Source: Solobacterium sp. (GTDB taxonomy: Bacteria; Bacillota_I; Bacilli_A; Erysipelotrichales; Erysipelotrichaceae). From it: DNA of 64,000 nt. The stretch's first letter is position 1, and each line of letters starts with the position of its first letter. Location of the stretch: the NCBI GenBank assembly GCA_017539385.1, contig JAFYHC010000005.1:1-64000 (forward strand), written 5' to 3'. Below the pieces are notes generated by a model. That model saw only the letters and a list, made by a program, of their open reading frames with translations. It made no database searches and was not told the DNA's origin. The translations under genes and the position numbers were made by a program. This document shows positions 1-9,400 of the stretch, piece after piece.

Positions 1-135
1 CATCGACCCCGAAGCAGCGAACAAACTGGAAAAAGCCATTGCAGAACTCAAGCCTGCTATCGAATCCTGCTCTTCGACGCTTTGCAAGCGGATTCTAGAT
101 TCCTTGGAAAAGATCATGTTTACGCAGGAACATGA
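1..135. other. Unrelated or chimeric sequence fused to infB
   Basis: Reading back from clear IF-2 sequence, the infB frame is open only to base 136 and meets an in-frame TGA at 133-135. Left of that, the IF-2 frame gives no IF-2-like protein. A different frame (from base 2) is open to about base 229 and reads like an ordinary coding stretch (it begins IDPEAANKLEKAIAELKPAI), which I do not recognise. The simplest explanation is an assembly chimera at a contig end; a real rearrangement would leave infB broken. Confidence 0.6.
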
Positions 136-1227
136 GAGACCATCTATGTACAGACGTCAGCCAGACGCGGTGACGGTATCGATGATCTTCTTGAGACGAT
201 CATTACGGTATCGGATGTACGCGAGCTGAAGGCAAATCCGAACCGTATGGCGACTGGTACAGTCGTTGAAGCAAAACTGGATAAAGGCAGAGGTCCGGTT
301 GCGACGCTGCTGGTTCAGAATGGTACGCTGCATCAGGGAGACCCGGTCGTTGTCGGTACCAGCTTCGGTAAAGTCCGTAAGATGACCGATGAAAACGGAC
401 GTGAACTGACCACTGCCGGTCCGAGTGCTCCGGTCGAGATCATTGGTCTGAATGATGTACCGGAAGCCGGTGATATGTTCCGTGCATTCGACAATGAAAA
501 AGAAGCACGTGCACTGGCAGAGCGCAGAAAGCGCCGTAAGATCGAAGCAGACAGACGCCGTACAAGTGCGATGACGCTGGATGATCTTGCTTCGCAGATC
601 GAAGCCGGTGATATCAAGGAAATCCCGATCATTATCAAGGCAGACGTACAGGGTTCTGCAGAAGCTGTCCGCAGTTCAATGGAGAAACTGGATGTCAAGG
701 GCGTCAAGGTCAATGTCATCCACAGTACAGCCGGTGCGGTATCGGAATCGGATATCATGCTGGCAAGTGCTTCGAAAGCCATGATCATTGGCTTCAATGT
801 CCGTCCGGATGCTAATATCCGTAAGAAGGCGGAAGAAGCCGGTGTTGAGATCCGTCTGCAAAATATTATCTATAAGGCAACGGAAGAGATGGAACTGGCC
901 ATGAAGGGTATGCTGGAACCGGTATACCAGGAAGTTATTATCGGTCAGGCAGAGATCCGCGAAATCTACAAGGTTTCCAAGATCGGTACGATCGGCGGCT
1001 GTATGGTTACAGACGGCAAGCTGCGCAGCGGCTGCAGTGTGCGTCTGATCCGTGAAGGTGTTGTCATCTATACCGGCAAGCTTGGTTCTCTCCGCCGCTT
1101 CAAGGACGATGTGCGTGAAGTACAGAACGGCTATGAATGCGGTATTACGATCGAGAACTATAACGATATCAAGGTCGGTGACCTGATCGAAGCATACGAG
1201 GAACAGCAGGTCGCTCCGGAAGTGTAA
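136..1227 (+). CDS. infB: Translation initiation factor IF-2 (3' part)
   Basis: C-terminal part of the GTPase that brings fMet-tRNA to the 30S subunit. The visible part starts at [20 protein letters not shown], just after the G domain, and runs through the beta-barrel domain II ([20 protein letters not shown]), domain III with the conserved [14 protein letters not shown] stretch, and the tRNA-binding C-terminal domain IV ([19 protein letters not shown]). The G domain with its nucleotide-binding motifs is missing because the window begins here and the first 135 bases do not belong to the gene. The TAA at 1225-1227 lies one base before the rbfA start, the usual infB-rbfA order in Firmicutes. 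Confidence 0.95.
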   Translation, partial: ETIYVQTSARRGDGIDDLLETIITVSDVRELKANPNRMATGTVVEAKLDKGRGPVATLLVQNGTLHQGDPVVVGTSFGKVRKMTDENGRELTTAGPSAPVEIIGLNDVPEAGDMFRAFDNEKEARALAERRKRRKIEADRRRTSAMTLDDLASQIEAGDIKEIPIIIKADVQGSAEAVRSSMEKLDVKGVKVNVIHSTAGAVSESDIMLASASKAMIIGFNVRPDANIRKKAEEAGVEIRLQNIIYKATEEMELAMKGMLEPVYQEVIIGQAEIREIYKVSKIGTIGGCMVTDGKLRSGCSVRLIREGVVIYTGKLGSLRRFKDDVREVQNGYECGITIENYNDIKVGDLIEAYEEQQVAPEV

Positions 1228-1228
1228 T

Positions 1229-1615
1229 ATGAGCAGCGTAAAACAGAAGCGTCTGGAAGGAATTATTCGCAAGAATATTTCGGATATTATACAGTTTTCA
1301 CTGAAAGATCCGGATGTCGGATTTGTGACGATCACGGATGTGTCTGTTTCCGCGGATCACAGCTATGCGAATGTCTATGTGACATTCCTCGGCAAAGATC
1401 CAAGGAATCAGGCAGGACTTCGTGCACTGAACCGTGCAAAGGGATTTATCCGTACGGAACTCAGCCAGAGGCTATCGATCCGGCGGACGCCGGAACTGAT
1501 CTTCCAGCTGGATAAATCGATTGAAAACGGCCGTCATATTGATGAGATCATTGCCCAGATCCATGCGGAAGAAAGCAATGATGAAACAGAAGAAGGTTCA
1601 GAAGACCAGTCCTGA
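1229..1615 (+). CDS. rbfA: 30S ribosome-binding factor A
   Basis: A 128-residue RbfA, a KH-domain protein that binds the 16S rRNA of maturing 30S subunits. The family pattern is clear: an N-terminal RLEGIIRKNISDII helix, the ITDVSVSADHSYANVYVTF strand region, and the late RRTPELIFQLDKSIENG segment. The C-terminus is an acidic tail (EESNDETEEGSEDQS). The start codon lies one base after the infB stop, so translation is probably coupled. The stop codon sits inside the stem-loop of the downstream terminator. Confidence 0.95.
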   Translation: MSSVKQKRLEGIIRKNISDIIQFSLKDPDVGFVTITDVSVSADHSYANVYVTFLGKDPRNQAGLRALNRAKGFIRTELSQRLSIRRTPELIFQLDKSIENGRHIDEIIAQIHAEESNDETEEGSEDQS

Positions 1616-1630
1616 GTGACTGGTTTTTTC
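1605..1630 (+). terminator. Terminator of the infB-rbfA operon
   Basis: ACCAGTC (1605-1611) pairs perfectly with GACTGGT (1618-1624) across a six-base loop, followed by a run of T. It overlaps the last codons of rbfA. Confidence 0.85.
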
Positions 1631-1704
1631 GTCTGTCAGGGATAGGAAGAAATCTCTGATTCATGTAGAATAAAAGAAGAATGATATTAGAGGAGGCATA
1701 AAAT

Positions 1705-3738
1705 ATGCATTGCACAAAAAAGGTTTTACCTGATCTTTTATGGGTCGGCGCGGATGACCGCAGACTGACTTGTTTTGAAGGTGTGTATGGCGTACCGAAC
1801 GGTGTTTCTTACAATTCCTATCTTCTTCTGGATGAGAAGACGGTCCTGTTTGATACCGTGGATAAGGCAGTAGCACATACGTTCTTTGATAATGTGGCAT
1901 ATGGTCTGAACGGCAGAAAGCTGGACTACCTGGTCATCCACCACATGGAGCCGGATCATGCGGCTACGATCGAAGATCTGATCTACCGGTATCCGGATAC
2001 AACAATCGTCTGCAACGATAAGATCCGTACGATGCTGAGCAATTACTTTGACCGTGATATGTCAAAGCAGATGCATATCGTAAAGGAAGGCGATACGCTG
2101 AAGTGCGGCAGACATGAGCTGACATTTGTCAATGCTCCGATGGTGCACTGGCCGGAAGTCATGATGTCCTATGACAGCACGGATAAGGTCCTGTTCACGG
2201 CTGATGCATTTGGTACATTCGGTGCATTGAATGGTCATATCTTTGCGGATGAAGTGGACTTCATGCATGACTGGATCGATGAAGCACGCCGTTATTACAC
2301 CAATATCGTCGGCAAGTACGGACCGCAGGTGCAGATGGTGCTGAAGAAGGCTGCAAAGCTGGATATTGCATATGTATGTCCGCTGCATGGCTTTGTGTGG
2401 AGAAAGCAGTTTGGCGACTTCCTGGAGAAGTATCAGCAGTGGAGCACATATACACCGGAAGTAAAGGGTGTCTGCCTTGCGTATGCATCGGTATACGGAC
2501 ATACGGAAAACATGGCAAATATTCTTGCCGGCATGCTGTCTGACCGCCGTGTTCCGGTAGAGATGTTTGATACGTCTGTGATCCCGGCTAGCTATATCAT
2601 TGCCAGTGCATTCAAGAACAGTCATCTGGTATTTGCTGCAACAACATACAATGCAGGTGTATTTGTAACGATGGAGAATCTTCTGCATGATATCGCTGCA
2701 CATAACCTGCGTAACCGCAAAGTGGCACTTCTCGAGAATGGTTCCTGGGCTCCGGTCAGCGGCCGCATTATGAAAGATATGCTGAGCGGTCTGGCAGGTA
2801 CGGAATTCCTGCAGGATCCGGTTACCATCCGTTCTTCTGTAAAAGAAGAGACAATGGCACAGCTGGAAGCACTGGCTGACAGGATCGCCGATGATATTTA
2901 TCCGCATCGTCATGATGTTGTAAAACAGGCACCTGCTGCGGCAGTCAAGGCAGAACCGGTTCCGGTCACAAAGGCAGAAGTAGATCCGACTGCATTCTTC
3001 AAGTTCAGCTATGGTCTGGAAGTACTGACAGCTCTGCATGAAGGAAAAGATTATGGATGCATTATCAACTCTGCTGCACAGGTATCCGAAGGCGACCTGA
3101 AGAAAGTAGCAGTATCGGTGATCAATAAGAACCATACCTGCGACATCATCAAGGCGACCGGAAAGTTCAATATTTCCGTATTGACGGAAGATGCACCGTA
3201 CAGCATGTTCCAGAGCTTTGGATTCCGTTCCGGCAGAGATGTCGATAAGTTCAGCGATGTATCCTACAATGACCGTATGAGCAACGGCATCCGCTATATT
3301 CCGGAATGCACAAATGCTGCATTTGCATGCGAAGTGATCCATTCGTTTGATCTGGGTGTATCCACCTTGTTCATTGCCAATGTCGTAGAGACAAAGGTCA
3401 TCTCAAATGCACCAAGTGCAACCTATGCGTTCTACCATGCACATATCAAGCCGAAAAAGCAGCCGGCACCGGAAACACAGGAAGAAGGCTGGAGATGTAC
3501 ACTGTGCGGACACTTTGAACCGGGCAAGGAACTGCCGGATGATTATGTATGTCCGTTATGCAAGCACGGGAAAGATGCATTCGAATATGTACCGGCTGTT
3601 GCGGTGCAGAAGAAGAAGGGATTCATCTGCAAGATCTGCGGTCACTTTGAACCGTGTGATGCGGATGAACTGCCGGCAGATTATGTATGTCCGATCTGCA
3701 AGCACGGCAGAGATGATTTTGAACCGGCAGAAATGTAA
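1705..3738 (+). CDS. Flavodiiron protein fused to flavin reductase and two rubredoxins
   Basis: A 677-residue fusion that probably reduces O2 or NO in the cytoplasm with its own electron-transfer modules. Residues ~1-250 are a metallo-beta-lactamase-type diiron domain with the ligand motif HHMEPDH (H80, E82, D84, H85). Residues ~255-400 are a flavodoxin-like FMN domain (YASVYGHTENMAN). After an Ala/Pro/Lys linker, residues ~430-580 are a flavin-reductase split barrel (AVSVINKNHTCDIIKATGKF). The C-terminus has two short rubredoxin motifs, CTLCGHFEP...CPLCKHG and CKICGHFEP...CPICKHG. The gene stands alone with a strong Shine-Dalgarno (GAGGAGG) and its own terminator. NO versus O2 preference cannot be read from the sequence. 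Confidence 0.93.
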   Translation: MHCTKKVLPDLLWVGADDRRLTCFEGVYGVPNGVSYNSYLLLDEKTVLFDTVDKAVAHTFFDNVAYGLNGRKLDYLVIHHMEPDHAATIEDLIYRYPDTTIVCNDKIRTMLSNYFDRDMSKQMHIVKEGDTLKCGRHELTFVNAPMVHWPEVMMSYDSTDKVLFTADAFGTFGALNGHIFADEVDFMHDWIDEARRYYTNIVGKYGPQVQMVLKKAAKLDIAYVCPLHGFVWRKQFGDFLEKYQQWSTYTPEVKGVCLAYASVYGHTENMANILAGMLSDRRVPVEMFDTSVIPASYIIASAFKNSHLVFAATTYNAGVFVTMENLLHDIAAHNLRNRKVALLENGSWAPVSGRIMKDMLSGLAGTEFLQDPVTIRSSVKEETMAQLEALADRIADDIYPHRHDVVKQAPAAAVKAEPVPVTKAEVDPTAFFKFSYGLEVLTALHEGKDYGCIINSAAQVSEGDLKKVAVSVINKNHTCDIIKATGKFNISVLTEDAPYSMFQSFGFRSGRDVDKFSDVSYNDRMSNGIRYIPECTNAAFACEVIHSFDLGVSTLFIANVVETKVISNAPSATYAFYHAHIKPKKQPAPETQEEGWRCTLCGHFEPGKELPDDYVCPLCKHGKDAFEYVPAVAVQKKKGFICKICGHFEPCDADELPADYVCPICKHGRDDFEPAEM

Positions 3739-3750
3739 TCTGTTCAGAAG

Positions 3751-3776
3751 ACTTCGGAGAAATCCGAAGTTTTTTT
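3751..3776 (+). terminator. Terminator after the flavodiiron gene
   Basis: ACTTCGGA (3751-3758), GAAA loop, TCCGAAGT (3763-3770), then seven T. A perfect eight-base-pair stem. Confidence 0.92.
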
Positions 3777-3833
3777 ATGTGTGCGGGGGGATCTGACCGG
3801 AGATGGGTATATAAAGGCGAGGAGGTAATTGGA

Positions 3834-4136
3834 ATGAACATGATTACAGTACAGCCGGAAGAACTATTGCTTTGTGCCGGCACGATCGAACAGCGCAATG
3901 AGGAGTATGAGCGGGACTGTCTTTCTCTGTTTCAGACGGTAGAGGATATGGGGACTGTCTGGCAGGGAGAAGACAATGCGGCATTTACCGGTCAGATCGC
4001 GGAATTTGAGAAGGATTTCCGGGAGATCCAGGCACTGTGCAGCAGGTATGCGGCGTTTCTGCGCAATGCGGCACATTCGTATCAGAACGCACAGAATCAG
4101 ATCATACGGCAGGCAGTTCTGCTGGGAAAGGGGTAA
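3834..4136 (+). CDS. WXG100 family protein (EsxA-like)
   Basis: A 100-residue helical-hairpin protein of the WXG100/ESAT-6 type. The turn motif is W43-Q-G45 (VWQGEDN), placed centrally as in the family; both arms are predicted amphipathic helices. There is no signal peptide, as expected for a type VII substrate. The chosen ATG has the strong site GGAGG at 3821-3825; an upstream in-frame ATG lies inside the preceding terminator. It is the first gene of a tight cluster with a second WXG100 gene, a lipoprotein, an EssC-like ATPase and an EsaB-like protein, which supports a secretion role. It could also be a structural component rather than an effector carrier. Confidence 0.85.
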   Translation: MNMITVQPEELLLCAGTIEQRNEEYERDCLSLFQTVEDMGTVWQGEDNAAFTGQIAEFEKDFREIQALCSRYAAFLRNAAHSYQNAQNQIIRQAVLLGKG

Positions 4137-4139
4137 GAC

Positions 4140-4439
4140 ATGGCAGGAATTCGTATTTCACTGGATGAAGTGACACAGGCAGCCGCATCGATCCGCAGGC
4201 TGAACGAGGCAATGTATGAGAATGTGGCGGCGATGGCAAGAGAGATGGAACGCCTGGACGGTACGTGGATCTCGCGGGGAAGCGCGGAGATCAGGGAACG
4301 CTTTCTGCTGTTTGCAAAGCGGTTCGAACAGCAGCGGGAAGTGATCGATTCGTATGCAGACTTTCTGGATATGACGGTATTGAGCTATGAAACACTGGAA
4401 ACGACCATACAGACGAATGCGTCCGATCTGCAGTATTAA
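4140..4439 (+). CDS. Second WXG100 family protein (EsxB-like)
   Basis: A 99-residue partner of the preceding WXG100 protein, starting 3 bases after its stop. The turn motif is W43-I-S45, a WXS variant of WXG. Near the C-terminus is Y83-E-T-L-E87, matching the YxxxD/E export signal known from type VII substrates; I see no such motif at the end of the first protein, which suggests a heterodimer in which this subunit carries the signal. The N-terminus (IRISLDEVTQAAASIRRLNE) is typical of small Firmicutes WXG100 proteins. The 3' end overlaps the next gene's signal peptide region in another frame. Confidence 0.83.
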   Translation: MAGIRISLDEVTQAAASIRRLNEAMYENVAAMAREMERLDGTWISRGSAEIRERFLLFAKRFEQQREVIDSYADFLDMTVLSYETLETTIQTNASDLQY

Positions 4440-6414
4440 ACGTGTTCTGCGCGTGCTTGCGGCATGTGTGATTGTTTTGGGGATGGCAGGCTGTCCGAAG
4501 AAGGAAAAAGAAGCGGAGATACTGCGGCTGAAAGAATGGATGATGAATGTGCAGCAGGAAGCCGGACTGGAAGGAGGGGATGCGATGACGGCGGCAGAAG
4601 CGTGGAATATTCTGCCGCCGGGCAGTCAGGAAGATGACATTGTGGACCGGGAAACGGCAGCGTATGTTCTGGCGCATCTGTATGGGGATATGAAAGGTGC
4701 AGAAGCCGAATATGCCGAAAAAGATACATGCCGTTATCCGGAAGAAATCATGTTTGTTTTGCAGCAGGGATGGATGCGTACGGATCGTGCGAAGCAGTTT
4801 CATCCAGAGCAGCATGTAACAAAAGAGGAAGCAGGGGAAATGCTGTCGCAGACCGTATGGGCAATGAATCACCGGGAACTGCAGAATCATACAGAGATCA
4901 GCTGGAAGGACAAGGAGCCGGAGGATCTGGGGGATCTGAATGTTGATCTTGAAAGCATGACGGTGCAGTGCCCGGACGATGCAGAAATACAGCAGGATGA
5001 TCTCGTCCAGATCAGCGGCAGACTGTTTCGCATACAGAGCAAAGAAGAAGACGGCACGCTGCATCTGAAAGAGGCAGAGATCAATGAGGAAGTGCAGGAG
5101 GCAGATCTGTCCGGCACGTTTGAAGCAGATCTCAGCGAAGCAGTGATCGAGACGGAAGGAACGGAAACAACGAACAGCGCTGCCGGTCTTGCGGACCCGC
5201 TGTTACTGCCATATACCAGAACAATGGATATCAAAGGATTTCGGGTATGGATCTCGGCTACATCAGCCGGGATCCATGCCGAAGCATCCAGGATACTGGA
5301 ACATGGCGGTAAGGTGAGTGCATCGCTTTCTGTGAATGGGATCCGCTGCAGCTATGCATGGAAAAAAGGAAATACCGAAGGCATCTATCTGCGCATACAG
5401 TGCAGTACAGTTGAAAAGGCAGGAATGCGGTATGGGATATCCCAGAACCGGTATGCGGATTTTGCAAAGGTGGACCGTCAGGATCCGATCGGATCACTGC
5501 AGAAAATGTTTGTGGAAAAGCGGGATGTGCTGGAAGCTTCTCTGCCGATCTGTACTGTTACTCTGCCGCTTCCGCAGGCACCTGCAGCAGCACTGAAACT
5601 GGCAATGGAACTGCATATGTACGCGTCCGGCCGCATTGAACTGACACTGCGGCAGGATCATGTGCTTGGTTTTGAAGTGCGTGATAAGAAACTGCGTCTG
5701 ATCAGAGAAACAGAGAAGAAAGCAGAGGCTTCTTTCCGGGCAGCAGCTTCTTTGACCGCCGGCATCCGTTTTGCATTAACGCTGTTTCAGCAGGAACTGA
5801 TGGATGCATTCCTGGAGGCAGGAGCGAAGGCATCTTGTGTGTCAACGGTTCATCAATATGATGATTCCGGTCATCTGCACAGTACTGCTGCACAGATCGA
5901 TCCGGATCTGGCGGAAGAGTATTCCCTTACCGATCCGAAGTTTCTTGTATGCATGGATCTGACGGCAGGGTGGCTGATGAATCTGCGGGTGAATTCATCA
6001 AAGACTGCGGCTGGAAAACTGGGACTGTCACGGTCATTCAATATTCTTGATCCGGAGAAATCACCGTTGTTTTCGGACTTAAAATTCCATATGGAACACT
6101 TTCTGCCGACAGCTGCCTGTACGGTGAAAGAAGAGACTCTGGGCAGGAAAATGGATGAACTTCAGGTAAACGATACGATCACGCTTGCTTCGTATTCCAT
6201 TCATACGGAAAAAGGAAAAAAGACGAAAATCACTGTGTCAGGACTGCCGGAGGGATATGCCATGCAGGATGTGCGCTATGAAAGTCTGAGTGAGTGTGCA
6301 GAAGCAGAAGCGGATGGAATGGTAAAGGGGGTTATGAAGGGAGCAGGCATCATCAAAGTACATACATCAGATGATAAATACAGTGTTTTGTGCCATGTTA
6401 TGGTAACAGAATGA
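4417..6414 (+). CDS. Large lipoprotein of the T7SS-like locus
   Basis: A 665-residue predicted lipoprotein that I cannot assign to a named family. From the ATG at 4417 the N-terminus has basic residues, a hydrophobic stretch (VLAACVIVLG) and a lipobox MAGC with the lipidated Cys at residue 26. An earlier in-frame ATG at 4387 would add ten residues and fits a signal peptide less well. After a charged segment there is a region reminiscent of SLH-type modules (DRETAAYVLAHLYG; KEEAGEMLSQTVW), then an acidic linker and a long beta-rich part. The final ~80 residues (TITLASYSIHTEKGKKTKI) look like a small beta domain. It overlaps both neighbours, so it is very probably co-translated with the ATPase. 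A role as extracellular part of the secretion apparatus is inference from position. Confidence 0.7.
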   Translation: MRPICSIKRVLRVLAACVIVLGMAGCPKKEKEAEILRLKEWMMNVQQEAGLEGGDAMTAAEAWNILPPGSQEDDIVDRETAAYVLAHLYGDMKGAEAEYAEKDTCRYPEEIMFVLQQGWMRTDRAKQFHPEQHVTKEEAGEMLSQTVWAMNHRELQNHTEISWKDKEPEDLGDLNVDLESMTVQCPDDAEIQQDDLVQISGRLFRIQSKEEDGTLHLKEAEINEEVQEADLSGTFEADLSEAVIETEGTETTNSAAGLADPLLLPYTRTMDIKGFRVWISATSAGIHAEASRILEHGGKVSASLSVNGIRCSYAWKKGNTEGIYLRIQCSTVEKAGMRYGISQNRYADFAKVDRQDPIGSLQKMFVEKRDVLEASLPICTVTLPLPQAPAAALKLAMELHMYASGRIELTLRQDHVLGFEVRDKKLRLIRETEKKAEASFRAAASLTAGIRFALTLFQQELMDAFLEAGAKASCVSTVHQYDDSGHLHSTAAQIDPDLAEEYSLTDPKFLVCMDLTAGWLMNLRVNSSKTAAGKLGLSRSFNILDPEKSPLFSDLKFHMEHFLPTAACTVKEETLGRKMDELQVNDTITLASYSIHTEKGKKTKITVSGLPEGYAMQDVRYESLSECAEAEADGMVKGVMKGAGIIKVHTSDDKYSVLCHVMVTE

Positions 6415-9400
6415 AACGGCCGGGACCGCAGGTGTGCAGATATGCTGCAGACAGGCCGATCCGGATCGGAAGTGCCAATACAGATGATATTACCGTAAAA
6501 GAAAAAGGAATCGGACCGCATCGGTTCCAATTGGATCCATTGCAGAAAATGATCGAAGACCGCGGAAGCGGTATGCAGGGTTTGTTGAATCAGGAGAAGT
6601 TCAGCGGAAAGGTGAGTTTTAAGGACTGGGATCTGTTTTCCATCGGTCCGCTGAAGATCGTTCTGGAAAGAAATGCACTGTGGATCCTTTCAAATGAAAA
6701 GGTGATCGTGCATCTTCCGGAAACATCCGCAGTCAGTGACTATACGCTGCAGTTTCCACCATTGCGATCCATGCGGCTTCATGCACAGATGGTCCGTGAA
6801 CGGCCGCCGCAGAAACTGTCTGCTTCAGTGCCTGTGAGGAGGCAGCCAACACTGCGGAAGCCGCATTTTGCTGAGTATCTGCCTTCGCTTATGATGTCCC
6901 TCGCAGCGGCTGTATCGGTGCTGTCTTCCTGGTTCACGAATCCTGCCATGCCGATCACGGCATGGGTCATGCCTTTGTGCATGCTGGGAGTGCATCTGAT
7001 GCTGTTTCCATTGCGGCGGCTTGCATACCGGCAGGAAGCAAAGAGGCAGAAAGAAGCAGAAGACAGGCGTATTGAACAGCTCAGAAAGCAGGAGATCATG
7101 CGGATCAAAGAGTTCAAAGAGGCACATACAGCATGGAACGATGCTTATTTTCCAAATGCACTGCAGCTGGAGCGTTTTCTGAACAGTTCCAAGATCGGCA
7201 CAAGAGACAGAGATTCCTATGCCGGAAACAGGATTTGCCTAGGCGAAGCACAGGGATTGCTTATGGTACAGCTGTCACATGGTGCAGAAGATGATGCGGA
7301 AAGCCTGAGGATCCTTTCAGAGGCGTGTGCGGACATGCAGAGACAGAAAAGCAGCTGGATCCTGGATCTTGCAGAATACCGGCGGATCCGCATACGCACT
7401 ACCGATCTGCAGAAGGCATTCTGCCGGTATCTGATCCTGCAGGCTGCACTGTTTTTTCATCCATCAGAATATGTATTTGTCTTTTCCTTTGGGAAGAGTG
7501 CGGATCTGGAAGAATTCCGGGGACTGCTGCAGGTGTATGGAGAGAAAGAACGCAGGTGGCTGATCAGCACAAGCGCGGATGCAGCCGAGGCAAAGCGCAT
7601 GCTTGCGGCGGAAGAAAGGACTGTCATCCTGTTTGCGGAAGCCGGACGGGAATATGGGTTATGCGATTGTGCCGATACAGCGTTTCTTCTGGAAACGGAA
7701 ATGCAGGGATACAGCGGAAAAACGGATCTTGATCTTACAATCGATTCTTTCGCATCGTATGCAGAAGACCATATCTGCCATACAGAAAGGATCTTTCAGT
7801 GTGAACTGCCTGAGCACAGTGAGGAAGTATTCCAAAACTGCATTTCCCGGCTGCATCTGGAAGGATATAAACAGCCGTATAAATCATATATGCATTATCT
7901 GGAAGCGTGCGGCATATCCATAGAGGATATTGCCGAAAACTGGAAGAAAGGGGATCCGGATCAGAGTATTAAAGCATTGATCGGCAGTGATGAAACGGGA
8001 GAGGTGATCGTGCTGGATCTGCATGAGAGCGGGGATGGACCGCATGGTCTGTTAGCCGGGACAACAGGCAGCGGGAAAAGTGAATTGCTTGTAACGATGC
8101 TGCTGTCACTTGCAACGCAGTACAGTCCCGAAGATCTGCAGTTTGTTGTGATCGATTTCAAAGGCGGTGCATCGGTACAGGCATTTGAAAGTGCAGAAGG
8201 GAATCTGCCGCATCTTGCCGGAACACTGAATGATCTGGATGTGACGGATGTCAGACGGGCTGTTGCAGGTCTGAAGGAAGAATGCCGCTATCGCAAAAGG
8301 TGCTTTCAGAAACTGCATGAAGCGACTGGCAGACCGGTGACTTCTTTGGCGCAGTACCGCGCGATTTGCAAAGAACAGGGAAATGGAGTGAATCTGGCTT
8401 ATCTGCTGATCGTTGCGGATGAGTATGCAGAACTGAAGCAAAGTTATCCGGAATTCCCGGATGAACTGGTTCGTATTGCACGTACCGGAAGAAGTCTTGG
8501 AATTCATCTATTGTTGTGTACACAGAAGCCTGCCGGAACCGTGAATGACCAGATTCGTTCAAACACAGCGTACCGGATCTGTCTGAAAACTGCCGATGCA
8601 CAGGATTCCATGGAAGTATTGCGGTGCAAAGATGCGGCAGATCTGAACCGTGCCGGTGCATTCTTCCTTCAGACAGATACCCGCATGGTAAAAGGACAGG
8701 CATGTTATGCAAGAGAAAAACTGGTTCGTAACCGGCCGCGTGTGCAGCTGTATGACCGCATGCACCGTCTGCTTGCCGATTCACTGATGCAGGCGGAAGG
8801 AAAGACGACGCTGGAAGTACTGACAAAGCGCATTCACGCAGCGGGCAGAGACAGGATGGCACGGGGCATCTGGCTGCCTCGTCCGAAGTATCCTTCCATG
8901 CAGTGTCTTTCTGCTGTTTCCGGTGGATTTGCTTTGGCGGATGATGCGGAAAACAGGAAGATCCTGCCGCTGTCTGTATATGACAGCAATGCTCTGGCTT
9001 TTTTTACAGCAGACCGTGCAGCAAAACAGAATTGTATGTATACGCTGCTCTGGAGCCTTTTAATGAGCCGTGTGCAGGCGGATGAACTGTATGTCATTGA
9101 TGATTTGTTTATCTCTCTGGAAGGCCTGCAGGAGGCACTGGATGGATGCTGGATTTTTTCATCCAGGGAAAATGACCGGTGCAGACAGCTGTATGAAAAA
9201 ATACGGAAACGCAGTTTTAAAGAGAAAGGGAGGTGTACGGTGATCATTACAGACTGCGGTCACTTCTATGAAAACGGGCTGGATCATGGAAATATCCTGC
9301 ATGATCTATTGGAACATGGACAGGATCATTCTGTCCGGTGCATTGTCTTTGCATCGATCAGCAGTGCTTTCCGCTATCGTGATCTCAGTCTGATTACCGA

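Noticed and set aside
2062..3342. Open frame of 426 codons on the minus strand
   Set aside because: Antisense shadow of the flavodiiron gene; low-complexity His/Cys/Ile-rich translation and no ribosome site.
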